A stretch of 64,000 nt of DNA from Rhizobium sp. NLR16a. Its GTDB lineage: Bacteria > Pseudomonadota > Alphaproteobacteria > Rhizobiales > Rhizobiaceae. The notes under the pieces were generated by a model. That model did not search any database and was not told the origin of the DNA. It worked only from the letters and a program-made list of their open reading frames with translations. A program made the position numbers and the translations under genes. Shown here piece by piece: positions 42,143 through 51,914 of the stretch; position 1 is the stretch's first letter, and each line of letters starts with the position of its first letter. The DNA lies in the NCBI RefSeq assembly GCF_017948245.1, contig NZ_CP072865.1, positions 2,381,501-2,445,500 of the forward strand. The letters run 5' to 3'.

Positions 42143-44398
42143 TCAGCCGGCGAATTTGCCGCTGCGCGGGAAGCCCTTCGGCACGGTGCGGCCGGCGCTA
42201 GCGCGATCGCCCAGCCATTCGGCCAGCTCGTCCTTGTTCTTCGTGAAGGTGCGGCCGGCGCTGTCTTCCCAGACGAGGCCGTCTGATATTGCGAAGCAGC
42301 GGACATCGGAAATGCCGCCATCCTTGTAGCGCTGCAGGCGCACGCCCTTGCCGCGCGACATTTCCGGCACCTGCGCGAGCGGGAAGACCAGCAGCTTGCG
42401 GTTCTCGCCGACGACGGCAACATGATCGCCGCTAACCGGCACCAGCAGCTGCGTTTCCTCCGGCAGCGCGACATTCATGATCTGCTTGCCTTTGCGCGTA
42501 TTGGCGACCAGCTCCGCCTCTGGAACGACGAAACCGTTGCCCGCCGTCGACACGATCAGTTGCTTGCGCGCGGAATCGTGGACGAAGGCGGTCAGCACCG
42601 CCTGGTCGTTATCCATGTCGACCATGATACGCAACGGCTCGCCGTGGCCGCGTCCGCCCGGCAGCTTGTCACCACCGAGCGTGAAGGCCTTGCCGCCTGT
42701 CGTGACGATCAGGATCTTGTCCGTCGTCTGCGCCGGGAAGGCCACCTTCAGGCCGTCCCCTTCCTTGAAGGTCAGCGTCGCGGTGTCGGCGATGTGGCCC
42801 TTCAAGGCGCGGATCCAGCCCTTTTCGGATATGACGACCGTGATCGGCTCCTTCTCGATCATCGCCTGCTGGATCGCCTCTTCATCGGCCTCAGGCGCGT
42901 CGGCGAACTGGGTGCGGCGGCGGCCGACCTCGGTCGCCTTGGCGAATTTCTTCTTCACCTCGCCGATTTCCCAGGCAACCGTCTGCCACTGCTTGTCGTC
43001 TGAGGCAAGCAGCGCCTCGATCTCGCTCTTTTCCTTGGTGAGTTCGTCAAACTCCTTGCGGATCTCGAATTCTTCCAGTTTGCGCAGGGCGCGCAGCCGC
43101 ATGTTGAGGATCGCTTCGACCTGATTGTCGGTCAGATCCCATCGCGCCATCATGACCGGCTTCGGCTCGTCTTCCTCGCGAATGATCCGGATCACCTCAT
43201 CGATGTTGAGGTAGGCGATCAACAGACCGCCGAGGATCTCGAGACGCTTGTCGATTGCGGCCAGGCGGAAGCGCGACCGGCGCTGCAGGACTTCGCGACG
43301 GTGGTCCAGCCACTCCTTCAGCACCTCGTTCAGCGCCATGACTTTGGGGATGCGCCCCATGGACAGAACGTTCATGTTGAGCGGAAAGCGGCTTTCGAGC
43401 TCCGTCAGCTTGAACATCGATTCCATCAGGATGGTCGGATCGACGCTGCGGGACTTCGGCGCCAGGACGATGCGAATGTCCTCGGCCGATTCATCGCGGA
43501 TGTCTTCCAGCAGCGGCAGCTTGCGGGCGATCAGCAGCTCGGCGATCTTCTCGATCAGCCGCGATTTCTGCACCTGAAAGGGAATTTCGGTGATGACGAT
43601 CTGATAGCCGCCGCGACCGAGATCCTCCGTCTGCCATTTCGCCCGCACGCGAAAACCGCCGCGGCCGGTGCGGTAGCTCTCGATGATGCTGTCGCGGCTG
43701 TCGATGATAATGCCGCCTGTGGGGAAATCCGGGCCGGGAATGAATTCGACGAGCTTTTCGATGGTCGCATCGGGATGCTTGATCAGATGCAGGGCGGCGT
43801 CGCAAAGCTCATGCGCATTGTGAGACGGGATCGAGGTCGCCATGCCGACGGCGATGCCGGAGGAGCCGTTGGCGAGCAGGTTCGGGAAGGCGCCGGGAAG
43901 CACGACCGGCTCGGAATTCGATTCGTCGTAGGTGTCGCGGAAATCGACCGCATCCTGATCGATGCCTTCGAGCAGCAGTTCGGAGACCGCCGTCATCTTC
44001 GATTCGGTGTAACGCATGGCGGCGGGGCTGTCGCCGTCTATATTGCCGAAATTGCCCTGGCCGTTGACCAGCGTATAACGCTGCGAGAAATCCTGGGCGA
44101 GACGGGCAAGCGCGTCGTAGATCGACTGGTCGCCATGCGGATGGTAGTTACCCATCACTTCGCCGACGATCTTGGCGCATTTTCTGAAGGCCGAAGTGGG
44201 CCTCAGCCCCATCTCGTTCATCGCGTAGACGATGCGGCGATGGACAGGCTTCAGCCCGTCGCGCACGTCAGGCAGCGCGCGGTGCATGATGGTCGACAGC
44301 GCATAGGCAAGGTAACGCTGCTCGAGCGCCGCCTTGAGGTCGACCGGCTGGATGTTGTCGTCGTCTCCGCCGGAAGGCGGCAAAATCTCTTGTCCCAT
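42143..44398 (-). CDS. parC: DNA topoisomerase IV subunit A
   Basis: 751 residues. Catalytic subunit that, with ParE, decatenates chromosomes. The active-site tyrosine is Tyr130 in [11 protein letters not shown]. The quinolone-resistance region reads [17 protein letters not shown] with Ser92 unchanged. N-terminal breakage-reunion domain ([17 protein letters not shown]), the long coiled coil around 430-500, and C-terminal beta-pinwheel repeats ([21 protein letters not shown]) are present. Apparently monocistronic. Confidence 0.96.
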   Translation of the reverse strand: MGQEILPPSGGDDDNIQPVDLKAALEQRYLAYALSTIMHRALPDVRDGLKPVHRRIVYAMNEMGLRPTSAFRKCAKIVGEVMGNYHPHGDQSIYDALARLAQDFSQRYTLVNGQGNFGNIDGDSPAAMRYTESKMTAVSELLLEGIDQDAVDFRDTYDESNSEPVVLPGAFPNLLANGSSGIAVGMATSIPSHNAHELCDAALHLIKHPDATIEKLVEFIPGPDFPTGGIIIDSRDSIIESYRTGRGGFRVRAKWQTEDLGRGGYQIVITEIPFQVQKSRLIEKIAELLIARKLPLLEDIRDESAEDIRIVLAPKSRSVDPTILMESMFKLTELESRFPLNMNVLSMGRIPKVMALNEVLKEWLDHRREVLQRRSRFRLAAIDKRLEILGGLLIAYLNIDEVIRIIREEDEPKPVMMARWDLTDNQVEAILNMRLRALRKLEEFEIRKEFDELTKEKSEIEALLASDDKQWQTVAWEIGEVKKKFAKATEVGRRRTQFADAPEADEEAIQQAMIEKEPITVVISEKGWIRALKGHIADTATLTFKEGDGLKVAFPAQTTDKILIVTTGGKAFTLGGDKLPGGRGHGEPLRIMVDMDNDQAVLTAFVHDSARKQLIVSTAGNGFVVPEAELVANTRKGKQIMNVALPEETQLLVPVSGDHVAVVGENRKLLVFPLAQVPEMSRGKGVRLQRYKDGGISDVRCFAISDGLVWEDSAGRTFTKNKDELAEWLGDRASAGRTVPKGFPRSGKFAG

Positions 44399-44634
44399 GG
44401 GCCTTGACTAGCCCAGAAGTGGCCGGCGGGCAAGGAATCCGGCCTATTGCAGCTGTGGATGAAGTCTTGGGGGCGACATCAAAGGATGAGACAAACGTTC
44501 CGCCGCAATTTGGACTTCGTTTGCCGTTCCCTTCAACAGAAATTTAGAAGTCCGCAAATATAAAGCGGCCCCAATCCGTAGTAGCGTAACTGCAGATTTC
44601 CAAACCGCCACACGCCACCAGAGGAATCACCCTT

Positions 44635-45822
44635 ATGAACATTTATCGGACAACGCGGCTGATGCTGTCGGGCGCAGCCTTTTTCTCGCTCGCCGGCTCG
44701 GCCTTGGCCCTCGACGGCAATGATCTGCTGAAGAAGCTCAATGCCGCCTATGCCGCACAGGGCGGAACGATTTCGGCTGACGGCGTCGATATCAATGGCA
44801 CCACCGTGACCTTGAAGAAAGTCAGCATCAAACCGGCCGGCAACGAGAGCTTCGCCATCGGCGAAGTCACCCTGTCCGGCGTGGAGGAAGATGAGGAAGG
44901 TGGCTATTACATCGAAGAGGCCGCCTTCCCCGATATCAACACGACGAAAGACGGCGTCACCATGACCGCACAAGAGCTGACGCTCGGCGGCATTTCCATT
45001 CCGGCGACAGCCGGCGGCGACAGCCTCGACACAATGATGCTCTACGAAACCGCCCATACCGGCCCGCTGAAGGTGGTCAAGGACGGCGCGGAAGTGTTCT
45101 CGCTACTGCAAAGCGACATGAACCTGACGCTGCGCGAGGACGAATCCGGCTTCGATTTCGACGGCGCCTTCAAAAGCATGAAGGCCGATCTCACCAAGGC
45201 CGAAGATCCGCAGGGCAAGGATGCGATCGAGAAGCTCGCCCTGCAGCACGTCCAGGGCGACATCACCATGAAAGGCGCCTGGGAGCTCGGGCCCGGCACG
45301 TTCGACGTTTCGGAAATCGCCTTCGACTTCACGAACATCGGCAAGCTCAACCTCGGCTTCAAGATCTCCGGCTATACGATGGCCTTCATGAAATCACTGC
45401 AGGATGCGGTGAAGGAATCGGAATCCAATCCGAACACGGAACAGTCGCAGCAGGCGCTCGGCCTTGCCATGCTCGGCCTGATGCAGCAGCTGTCCTTCGA
45501 GGGCGCTCACGTGCGCTTCGAAGATGCCTCGATCACCAAGCGGGCGCTCGATTACGCCGGTTCGCAGCAGAACATGTCAGGCAAGCAGATGGCGGATTCG
45601 CTGAAGGCGATGACGCCGATCATGCTGGCGCAGCTCAATATCCCGGAACTGCAGAACGCCGTTTCGGCCGCCGTCAACACCTTCCTCGACGACCCCAAGA
45701 GCTTGACGGTGAAGGCCGCTCCTGAAAAGCCGGTGCCGTTCCCGACGATCGTCGGCGCCGCGATGGGCGCTCCGAACACGCTGCCGCAGGTGCTCGGCGT
45801 CAAGGTTTCGGCCAACGACTGA
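44635..45822 (+). CDS. Exported protein of unknown function
   Basis: 395 residues with a signal peptide (MNIYRTTRLMLSGAAFFSLA...ALA, cut before LDGND). The mature protein is acidic and largely beta-stranded with repeated VTLKKVSIKPAG / FAIGEVTLSGVEEDEEGGYYIEEAAFPDI and TMTAQELTLGGISIP units, suggesting a repetitive beta-solenoid or AsmA-like fold. A helical middle region follows (YTMAFMKSLQDAVKESESNP). No cysteines are seen in the mature part. AGAGGAA precedes the ATG. I do not recognise a family. It is likely periplasmic, and monocistronic with its own terminator. Confidence 0.75.
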   Translation: MNIYRTTRLMLSGAAFFSLAGSALALDGNDLLKKLNAAYAAQGGTISADGVDINGTTVTLKKVSIKPAGNESFAIGEVTLSGVEEDEEGGYYIEEAAFPDINTTKDGVTMTAQELTLGGISIPATAGGDSLDTMMLYETAHTGPLKVVKDGAEVFSLLQSDMNLTLREDESGFDFDGAFKSMKADLTKAEDPQGKDAIEKLALQHVQGDITMKGAWELGPGTFDVSEIAFDFTNIGKLNLGFKISGYTMAFMKSLQDAVKESESNPNTEQSQQALGLAMLGLMQQLSFEGAHVRFEDASITKRALDYAGSQQNMSGKQMADSLKAMTPIMLAQLNIPELQNAVSAAVNTFLDDPKSLTVKAAPEKPVPFPTIVGAAMGAPNTLPQVLGVKVSAND

Positions 45823-45834
45823 TCGCTCAAATTG

Positions 45835-45875
45835 CAAGAAAGGGCCCGACAGTTCCGCTGCCGGGTCCTTTCTTG
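45835..45875. terminator. Terminator of the exported-protein gene
   Basis: CAAGAAAGGGCCCG pairs with CGGGTCCTTTCTTG (one G-T pair) around a 13-base loop, thirteen bases past the stop codon. The arms' A- and T-rich outer parts support a terminator. Confidence 0.85.
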
Positions 45876-45902
45876 TTTCAAATCAAACGATCCGCGCAGA
45901 CA

Positions 45903-45934
45903 AAAAGCCCGGCGTTTGCGGCCGCCGGGCTTTT
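45903..45934. terminator. Terminator of aspS (leftward)
   Basis: AAAAGCCCGGCG pairs perfectly with CGCCGGGCTTTT around an eight-base loop. Read leftward it sits 21 bases past the aspS stop and ends in a T-run. Confidence 0.9.
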
Positions 45935-45955
45935 CTGTTCGACGCTGAGCCGAAC

Positions 45956-47746
45956 TCAGTCCTTCTTGACCGGCGGGATCGGCCGGATCGAAAGCTCGCG
46001 CAGCTGCGTCGGGGTTGCCGGGGTCGGCGCGCCCATCAGCAGGTCCTGGGCCTGCTGGTTCATCGGGAACAGCGAGATCTCACGCAGGTTCTTGGCGCCG
46101 ACGAGCAGCATAACGATTCGGTCGATGCCGAAGGCGGCGCCGCCATGCGGAGGCGCGCCGTACTGGAAGGCGCGGTAGAGGCCGCCGAAGCGGTCCTCGA
46201 CGTCCTGCTGGCTGAGACCGACCTTCTCGAAGGCGGCGACCATGGTTTCCGGCGACTGGTTGCGGATCGAACCCGAGGCGATCTCGAAGCCGTTGCAGAC
46301 GGCGTCGTACTGGAAGGCCTTGATCGTCAGGGGATCCTGGTTCCTGAGCGCATCGAGGCCACCCTGCGGCATCGAGAACGGGTTGTGGGCGAAATCGACC
46401 TTCTTTTCCTCGTCGTTCCATTCGAAGAATGGGAAGTCGACGATCCAGCAGAGCTCGAAGCGGTCGCGGTCGACGAGGTTGAGTTCTTCGCCGGCCTTGG
46501 TGCGGGCCTCACCCGCAAACTTGTAGAATTTTTCCGGCTCTCCGGCGACGAAGAAGCACGCGTCGCCGTCACCAAGACCAAGTTGGGTCCGGATCGCATC
46601 GGTGCGCTCCTCGCCGATGTTCTTGGCAAGTGGTCCGGCGCCTTCGAGCTTCTCGCCTTCCTTGCGCCAGAAGATGTAGCCGAGGCCCGGCTGGCCCTGG
46701 CTCTGCGCCCAGGCGTTCATGCGGTCACAGAAAGCACGCGAGCCGCCTGTCTTGGCCGGGATCGCCCAGACCTGGACCTTCGGGTTGGAGGCGATCATGC
46801 CGGCGAAGACTTTAAAGCCCGAGCCGGCGAAATGTTCGGTCACCGCTTCCATGACGATCGGGTTGCGCAGATCGGGCTTGTCGGAGCCGTATTTGCGGAT
46901 CGCCTCGTCATAGGGGATGCGCGGCCATTCCTTGGTGACCGGCTTGCCTTCGGCAAACTCTTCGAACACCTTGGTCATCAGCGGACCCATGGTGTCCCAG
47001 ACGTCTTCCTGGGTGACGAAGCTCATTTCGAGGTCGAGCTGGTAGAATTCGCCAGGCAAGCGGTCGGCGCGCGGGTCTTCGTCACGGAAGCACGGCGCGA
47101 TCTGGAAGTAACGGTCGAAACCTGCGACCATGAGCAGTTGCTTGTACTGCTGCGGCGCCTGCGGCAGAGCGTAGAAGGTGCCGGGATGAATACGGCTCGG
47201 CACGAGGAAGTCGCGCGCGCCTTCGGGCGAGGAGGCTGTGAGGATCGGCGTGGTATATTCGGTAAAGCCCGCGCCGCCCATTTCACGGCGCATGGCCGAA
47301 ATCACCTGGGTGCGCTTGACGATGTTTTTGTGCAGGGTTTCGCGGCGAAGATCGAGGAAGCGATACTTGAGGCGAACGTCTTCCGGATAATCAGGCTCAC
47401 CGAAGACCGGCAGCGGCAATTCCTTGGCGGCGGAGAGCACTTCGATCTCCTGCGCGTAGAGCTCGATCTCGCCGGTCGCCATGTTCTTGTTGACGGTCTC
47501 TTCGGTACGGGCTTTGACGAGGCCGTCGATGCGGATGACCCATTCGCCACGCACGGTTTCCGCCGTCTTGAAGGCAGGGCTATCCGGGTCGGCGACGACC
47601 TGGGTGATGCCGTAATGGTCGCGAAGGTCGATGAAGAGAACGCCGCCATGGTCGCGAACGCGATGGACCCAGCCGGCGATGCGGACGGTCGAGCCGACAT
47701 CCGTCTTGCGGAGGGCGGCACATGTGTGGCTGCGGTAGCGATGCAT
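45956..47746 (-). CDS. aspS: Aspartyl-tRNA synthetase
   Basis: 596 residues from the ATG at 47746 ([18 protein letters not shown]); an upstream frame to 47854 was not used. Class II synthetase, bacterial type: OB-fold anticodon domain ([26 protein letters not shown]), motif 2 [24 protein letters not shown], the bacterial GAD insertion (residues ~300-420), and motif 3 [15 protein letters not shown]. It charges tRNA-Asp and in this group may also mischarge tRNA-Asn. Divergent from the multicopper oxidase gene. Confidence 0.97.
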   Translation of the reverse strand: MHRYRSHTCAALRKTDVGSTVRIAGWVHRVRDHGGVLFIDLRDHYGITQVVADPDSPAFKTAETVRGEWVIRIDGLVKARTEETVNKNMATGEIELYAQEIEVLSAAKELPLPVFGEPDYPEDVRLKYRFLDLRRETLHKNIVKRTQVISAMRREMGGAGFTEYTTPILTASSPEGARDFLVPSRIHPGTFYALPQAPQQYKQLLMVAGFDRYFQIAPCFRDEDPRADRLPGEFYQLDLEMSFVTQEDVWDTMGPLMTKVFEEFAEGKPVTKEWPRIPYDEAIRKYGSDKPDLRNPIVMEAVTEHFAGSGFKVFAGMIASNPKVQVWAIPAKTGGSRAFCDRMNAWAQSQGQPGLGYIFWRKEGEKLEGAGPLAKNIGEERTDAIRTQLGLGDGDACFFVAGEPEKFYKFAGEARTKAGEELNLVDRDRFELCWIVDFPFFEWNDEEKKVDFAHNPFSMPQGGLDALRNQDPLTIKAFQYDAVCNGFEIASGSIRNQSPETMVAAFEKVGLSQQDVEDRFGGLYRAFQYGAPPHGGAAFGIDRIVMLLVGAKNLREISLFPMNQQAQDLLMGAPTPATPTQLRELSIRPIPPVKKD

Positions 47747-48001
47747 AATCTCAAATCCTGGCATGTGGCTGAAGACGGCAGCAGGGGTTCGAAGACCCTC
47801 CCGCGCCGACAAGAAAATCGGGCGGAAAAGCGCATGGACGCTCCGATTTGTCAAGGCTTGGCGCGCCCCGCCCCTGGGTTTGACATGCGTTTATGGCGAG
47901 GCTGCGACCCACAGGCTGCGGCAGTTTGGCCGCGTTTCCCGTATTGATGAAGATGCGGCTCAACTTTAAAAGGATCGGCATTCCCATCCTGGAGCCGCCG
48001 C

Positions 48002-49393
48002 ATGCCTCTGCTGACCCGCCGCAACCTTCTGAAGGCATCCGCCGTCGCGGGCGCATATGGCGCAGGCATGGCCATTGCGGGCAAATTCGGACTGGCCGAG
48101 GCGGCGTCGGAACCGCAGCTGCTGACGGCTGTGAAAACCGAGGCCATCCTGACCGAGGCCGGTCCGACTCAGGATGTCATGAGCTGGGGCCATGACGGCA
48201 TGCCGCCGGTTCTGAGAATGACCAAGGGGCGGCCCTACGCGGCAAGGCTGAAGAACGGACTCGATGAGCCGACGACGATCCATTGGCACGGGCTTCGTAT
48301 CGACAACCGCATGGATGGCGTGCCCTTCGTGACGCAGCCCTATATCTATACCGGCGACAGCTTCGACTATGCCTTCACGCCGCCCGATGCCGGCACCTTC
48401 TGGTACCATCCGCATTGCAACACGCTGACGCAGATGGGACATGGCATGACCGGCATGCTCGTCGTCGAGGATCCGGCTGATCCGGAATTCGATGCCGAGG
48501 TGTTGCTCAATCTGCGCGACTGGCGTCTCGGAGGCGACGGGCAGTTCATCGCGCCCTTCCGGCCGCGCGACGCTGCCAAGAGCGGCACCTACGGCACGGT
48601 GCGCACGGCCAACTGGCGCCAGGAGCCGCAATATGACGCCCCGGCCGGCGGGTTGGCGCGGCTGCGCATTGCCATCACCGACGTGACGCGCATCTTCTTG
48701 CTGAAGATGGCGGGCGCAGATGCGACCGTCATCGCAATCGACGGCAATCCGGTGCCGAAACGCTTCCCCCTCGACCTCCTGCAGATCGGGCCGGGCCAGC
48801 GGCTCGATCTTGTGGTGCGCATGCCGGACGATGAAGGCGCCGTCGCGACACTGGAAGACATTCGCGGCACGGCGCCGAAGACGATCGCCAGCCTGCGTGC
48901 GGTCGGGGCATCGCTGAAGCGCGACATCGGCGATCTCGGGCCTCTTGGCCATAATCCTGTTCCGAAGGCCGATCTTTCCGTTGCCGAACAGATCCCGCTG
49001 GTGTTGAGCGCCACTGCGGAAAATGCCGCCGTGGAAAGCATCTGCGGCACGCTCGGCTACAGCTTCTGGGCGATCAACAAGGTGCCGTGGCCCGGAGACA
49101 CGCCCGATCCGACGGCGCCGCTGGCGGAACTGAAGCTCGGCAGAAGCTATGTCTTCAACCTCGAGAACACCACGCCGCACGCGCATCCGATCCATCTGCA
49201 CGGGATGAGTTTTACGGTGATCTCCTCCTCGGCGCGGGAGGCGATGCCGCTGGTGTCCGACACCTACCTCGTCCAGCCGGACGAGAAAGTGCAATTGGCT
49301 TTTGTCGCCGACAATCCCGGCGACTGGGTGTTGCATTGCCACATCATCGAGCATCAGAAGACGGGAATGACCAGCTATATCAGAGTGAGCTGA
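48002..49393 (+). CDS. Multicopper oxidase, Tat-exported
   Basis: 463 residues. A twin-arginine signal (LTRRNLLKASAVAGAYG) places it in the periplasm. Three cupredoxin domains supply all copper ligands: HWHG and WYHPHCN in the first, HAHPIHLHG and HCHIIEHQKTGM in the third, the last giving the type 1 Cys, His and Met. Such enzymes oxidise Cu(I), phenols or metals with O2. No methionine-rich insert of the CueO type is evident, so the substrate is open. GGAG lies eight bases before the ATG. Divergent from aspS. Confidence 0.92.
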   Translation: MPLLTRRNLLKASAVAGAYGAGMAIAGKFGLAEAASEPQLLTAVKTEAILTEAGPTQDVMSWGHDGMPPVLRMTKGRPYAARLKNGLDEPTTIHWHGLRIDNRMDGVPFVTQPYIYTGDSFDYAFTPPDAGTFWYHPHCNTLTQMGHGMTGMLVVEDPADPEFDAEVLLNLRDWRLGGDGQFIAPFRPRDAAKSGTYGTVRTANWRQEPQYDAPAGGLARLRIAITDVTRIFLLKMAGADATVIAIDGNPVPKRFPLDLLQIGPGQRLDLVVRMPDDEGAVATLEDIRGTAPKTIASLRAVGASLKRDIGDLGPLGHNPVPKADLSVAEQIPLVLSATAENAAVESICGTLGYSFWAINKVPWPGDTPDPTAPLAELKLGRSYVFNLENTTPHAHPIHLHGMSFTVISSSAREAMPLVSDTYLVQPDEKVQLAFVADNPGDWVLHCHIIEHQKTGMTSYIRVS

Positions 49394-49524
49394 AGCATTC
49401 CCTGTGCCTCAGTTTGGACGTGATTCTTCTTCAGCAATGCTTGAAGCGTATGCTGTTGTATTGACATATCGAAGCGAAAGGAGAAGGAAGGTTCAACCAA
49501 CCTTTTCCTTGCGAATGAAATGAT

Positions 49525-50670
49525 ATGATCGAAACCACCGCCGATTTGGCGGCCGCCTGCAAAGAGCTGGCCAAGTCCGACTTCATCACCATCGACACCG
49601 AATTCCTGCGTGAGACGACGTTCTGGCCGGAGCTCTGCCTGATCCAGATGGCAAGCCCGACATTGGAAGTACTCGTCGACCCGCTGGCGAAGGGCATCGA
49701 TCTCGCTCCCTTCTTCGAGCTGATGGCGGACACCAAGGTGTTGAAAGTCTTTCACGCGGCGCGTCAGGACATCGAAATCATCTTCAATCGCGGCAATCTC
49801 ATTCCGCATCCGATCTTCGACACGCAGGTCGCCGCCATGGTCTGCGGTTTCGGCGACAGCGTCTCCTATGACCAGCTGGTCAGCCGCATCAAGAACGTCC
49901 ATATCGACAAGTCGTCGCGCTTCACCGACTGGAGCCGCCGGCCGCTCTCCGAAAAGCAGCTGGAATATGCGCTGGCCGACGTCACCCATCTGCGCGACGT
50001 CTACCTGTCGCTGAAGGCGGAACTCGATCGCGAAGGCCGCACGTCGTGGCTGCGCGAGGAAATGGACATTCTCGAGGCGCGCGAGACCTACGACATGCAT
50101 CCCGACGACGCCTGGCAGCGTCTGAAGATGCGCCTGCGCAAGCCGCAGGAGCTGGCAATCCTGAAATACGTCGCCGCCTGGCGTGAGCGCGAGGCGCGGG
50201 CCCGCAACGTGCCGCGTTCGCGAGTTTTGAAGGACGATGCGATCTATGAGATCGCCCAGCAGCAACCCAGGGATTCCGAAGCGCTCGGCCGCCTGCGCAC
50301 CATTCCGAAGGGCTGGGAGCGTTCGGCCGCCGGGACGGCAGTCGTCGAAGCGGTCAATGCGGCGCTCGCCCTTCCGAAAGCCGAGATGCCGCATGTGCCA
50401 CGTCAGGCACAGGCCCCGGAGGGCGCAGCTGCCGCCGTCGAACTCTTAAAGGTGCTGCTGAAGCTGATCTCGGAAAAACATGGGGTGGCGCCGAAGGTGA
50501 TCGCCAACAGCGAGGATCTCGACAAGATTGCCGCCGATGGCGAGAAGGCCGATGTCGCTGCCCTGCACGGCTGGCGGCGCGATCTTTTCGGCGAGCCGGC
50601 GCTGCAGCTGATCCAGGGCCAGATCGGATTGCGATTCGCCGGCCGGAAGGTTGAAACGGTCGCACTCTGA
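49525..50670 (+). CDS. rnd: Ribonuclease D
   Basis: 381 residues; 3'-5' exonuclease for tRNA maturation. DEDD nuclease domain: FITIDTEFLRETTFWPELCL (Asp and Glu), KVFHAARQDIEIIF (Asp) and LEYALADVTHLRDVY (Tyr and Asp). The HRDC domain begins near residue 208, LRKPQELAILKYVAAWREREARARNVPRSRVLKDD. A short A/G-rich hairpin (AAGGAAGGTT with AACC...TTCCTT) lies 30-50 bases upstream and could affect initiation. Confidence 0.95.
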   Translation: MIETTADLAAACKELAKSDFITIDTEFLRETTFWPELCLIQMASPTLEVLVDPLAKGIDLAPFFELMADTKVLKVFHAARQDIEIIFNRGNLIPHPIFDTQVAAMVCGFGDSVSYDQLVSRIKNVHIDKSSRFTDWSRRPLSEKQLEYALADVTHLRDVYLSLKAELDREGRTSWLREEMDILEARETYDMHPDDAWQRLKMRLRKPQELAILKYVAAWREREARARNVPRSRVLKDDAIYEIAQQQPRDSEALGRLRTIPKGWERSAAGTAVVEAVNAALALPKAEMPHVPRQAQAPEGAAAAVELLKVLLKLISEKHGVAPKVIANSEDLDKIAADGEKADVAALHGWRRDLFGEPALQLIQGQIGLRFAGRKVETVAL

Positions 50671-50747
50671 CACCAAATCGAATTCGCTCAACGCCTTTTT
50701 CCCAACCGAAAACAATGGCGGAGACACTGCGAAGCGAAGGGCGCGGC

Positions 50748-51809
50748 ATGCGGGAAATTTCTCCGACGCAGAACTGGATCCTGATCGTCATCGTTCTCGC
50801 GGCGAGCGGCGTCGTCTATGATTCGATGTTCTATTCGGAGCAGACGCCGGTCGTCGGGGCGATCTTCGCGCTGTTCATCGGCATGCCGATCATTGCCTTC
50901 GAGCGCAAGGTGCTGTTCCGCGGACTCTACAGACGCATCCAGAAGCTACCGACCTTCGCCTTCATCATAACCGAACTGGCGATCTACGAAATTCTGATGA
51001 GCATTGGCTTTGCCTGCGCCGGGCTGCTGCTTCGCTCGGTCGGCGTGCTGAAGCCGACGTCGCTCCTCGATCTCGTCATCATGCCGTTCGACGTCTTCCT
51101 TTATGCACTTGTCGTCTGCTTGGCGCTGATCTTCATCCTGCGCGTGCGCGAACTGCTCGGCCGCGAAGTATTCACCAGCATGCTCATCAGCCGCTATCGC
51201 AATCCGGTCAAGGAAGAGCGGGTCTTCCTGTTTATCGATCTCGTCGATTCGACGGCTTTTGCCGAAAAACACGGCGACCTCAGGGCGCAGCAGCTGCTGA
51301 GCTCGCTGTTTGCGACTTTCGCCGAGCCGGTCAGACGCCACAAGGGCATGATCAACGACTATGTCGGCGATGCGGCGATCATTACCTGGCCGCTGGCCCG
51401 CGGCGTCAAGGATGCGCGCTGCGTTCGCTGCATCTTCGATATCCTCGCCGATATCGAAGCCAATGCCGCCGGCTGGCGGAAAAATTACGGCCAGGTGCCG
51501 AAGCTTCACGTTGCACTTCATGGCGGCGAGATCATCACGGCGGAAGTCGGCGTCGACCACCACAAGATCAGCTATTTTGGCGATACGGTGAATACGACCG
51601 CCCGGCTGGAGACGCTCTGCCGCAGCCTGAACCGGCAGGTGCTGATCTCCGCGGAGCTGGCCCGGCGCATGACCTTTCCCGATGACATTTCCTGCGAGGA
51701 TCTCGGGATCCATGCCGTCAAGGGACGCGGCCAGGCACTCGGCGTCATGGCGCTGTCCTCGCGTGCGGTGACCGTTCTGAACACGCCCGCAGTCGTTCTG
51801 CACGGCTGA
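50748..51809 (+). CDS. Membrane-bound class III adenylate/guanylate cyclase
   Basis: 353 residues from the ATG at 50748 (GAAGGG seven bases upstream); an ATG at 50715 has no ribosome-binding site. Four to five membrane helices cover residues ~7-145, followed by one catalytic domain: VFLFIDLVDSTAFAEKHGD (first metal Asp), MINDYVGDAAIITWPLA (second metal Asp), and SYFGDTVNTTARLETLC. Purine selectivity cannot be settled by eye. It makes a cyclic nucleotide at the inner membrane; rhizobia carry many such cyclases of varied roles. Stands alone between rnd and the phytase-like gene. Confidence 0.9.
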   Translation: MREISPTQNWILIVIVLAASGVVYDSMFYSEQTPVVGAIFALFIGMPIIAFERKVLFRGLYRRIQKLPTFAFIITELAIYEILMSIGFACAGLLLRSVGVLKPTSLLDLVIMPFDVFLYALVVCLALIFILRVRELLGREVFTSMLISRYRNPVKEERVFLFIDLVDSTAFAEKHGDLRAQQLLSSLFATFAEPVRRHKGMINDYVGDAAIITWPLARGVKDARCVRCIFDILADIEANAAGWRKNYGQVPKLHVALHGGEIITAEVGVDHHKISYFGDTVNTTARLETLCRSLNRQVLISAELARRMTFPDDISCEDLGIHAVKGRGQALGVMALSSRAVTVLNTPAVVLHG

Positions 51810-51914
51810 GCAAGTCCATTTATCACCCGTCACCAAAGCTTCACCCAACCGTCAATTCGCTGACACGGAAGCCCTGTTAAGCGGAAGCCATTCGCATCCG
51901 TCCATGGGGATATT

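Noticed and set aside
46145..47947. Long rightward open frame of 600 codons
   Set aside because: Antisense to aspS, which is complete and conserved; a high-G+C shadow.
49440..49510. Hairpin upstream of rnd as a regulatory switch
   Set aside because: The stem has a two-base bulge and lies too far from the start codon to hide the ribosome-binding site convincingly.
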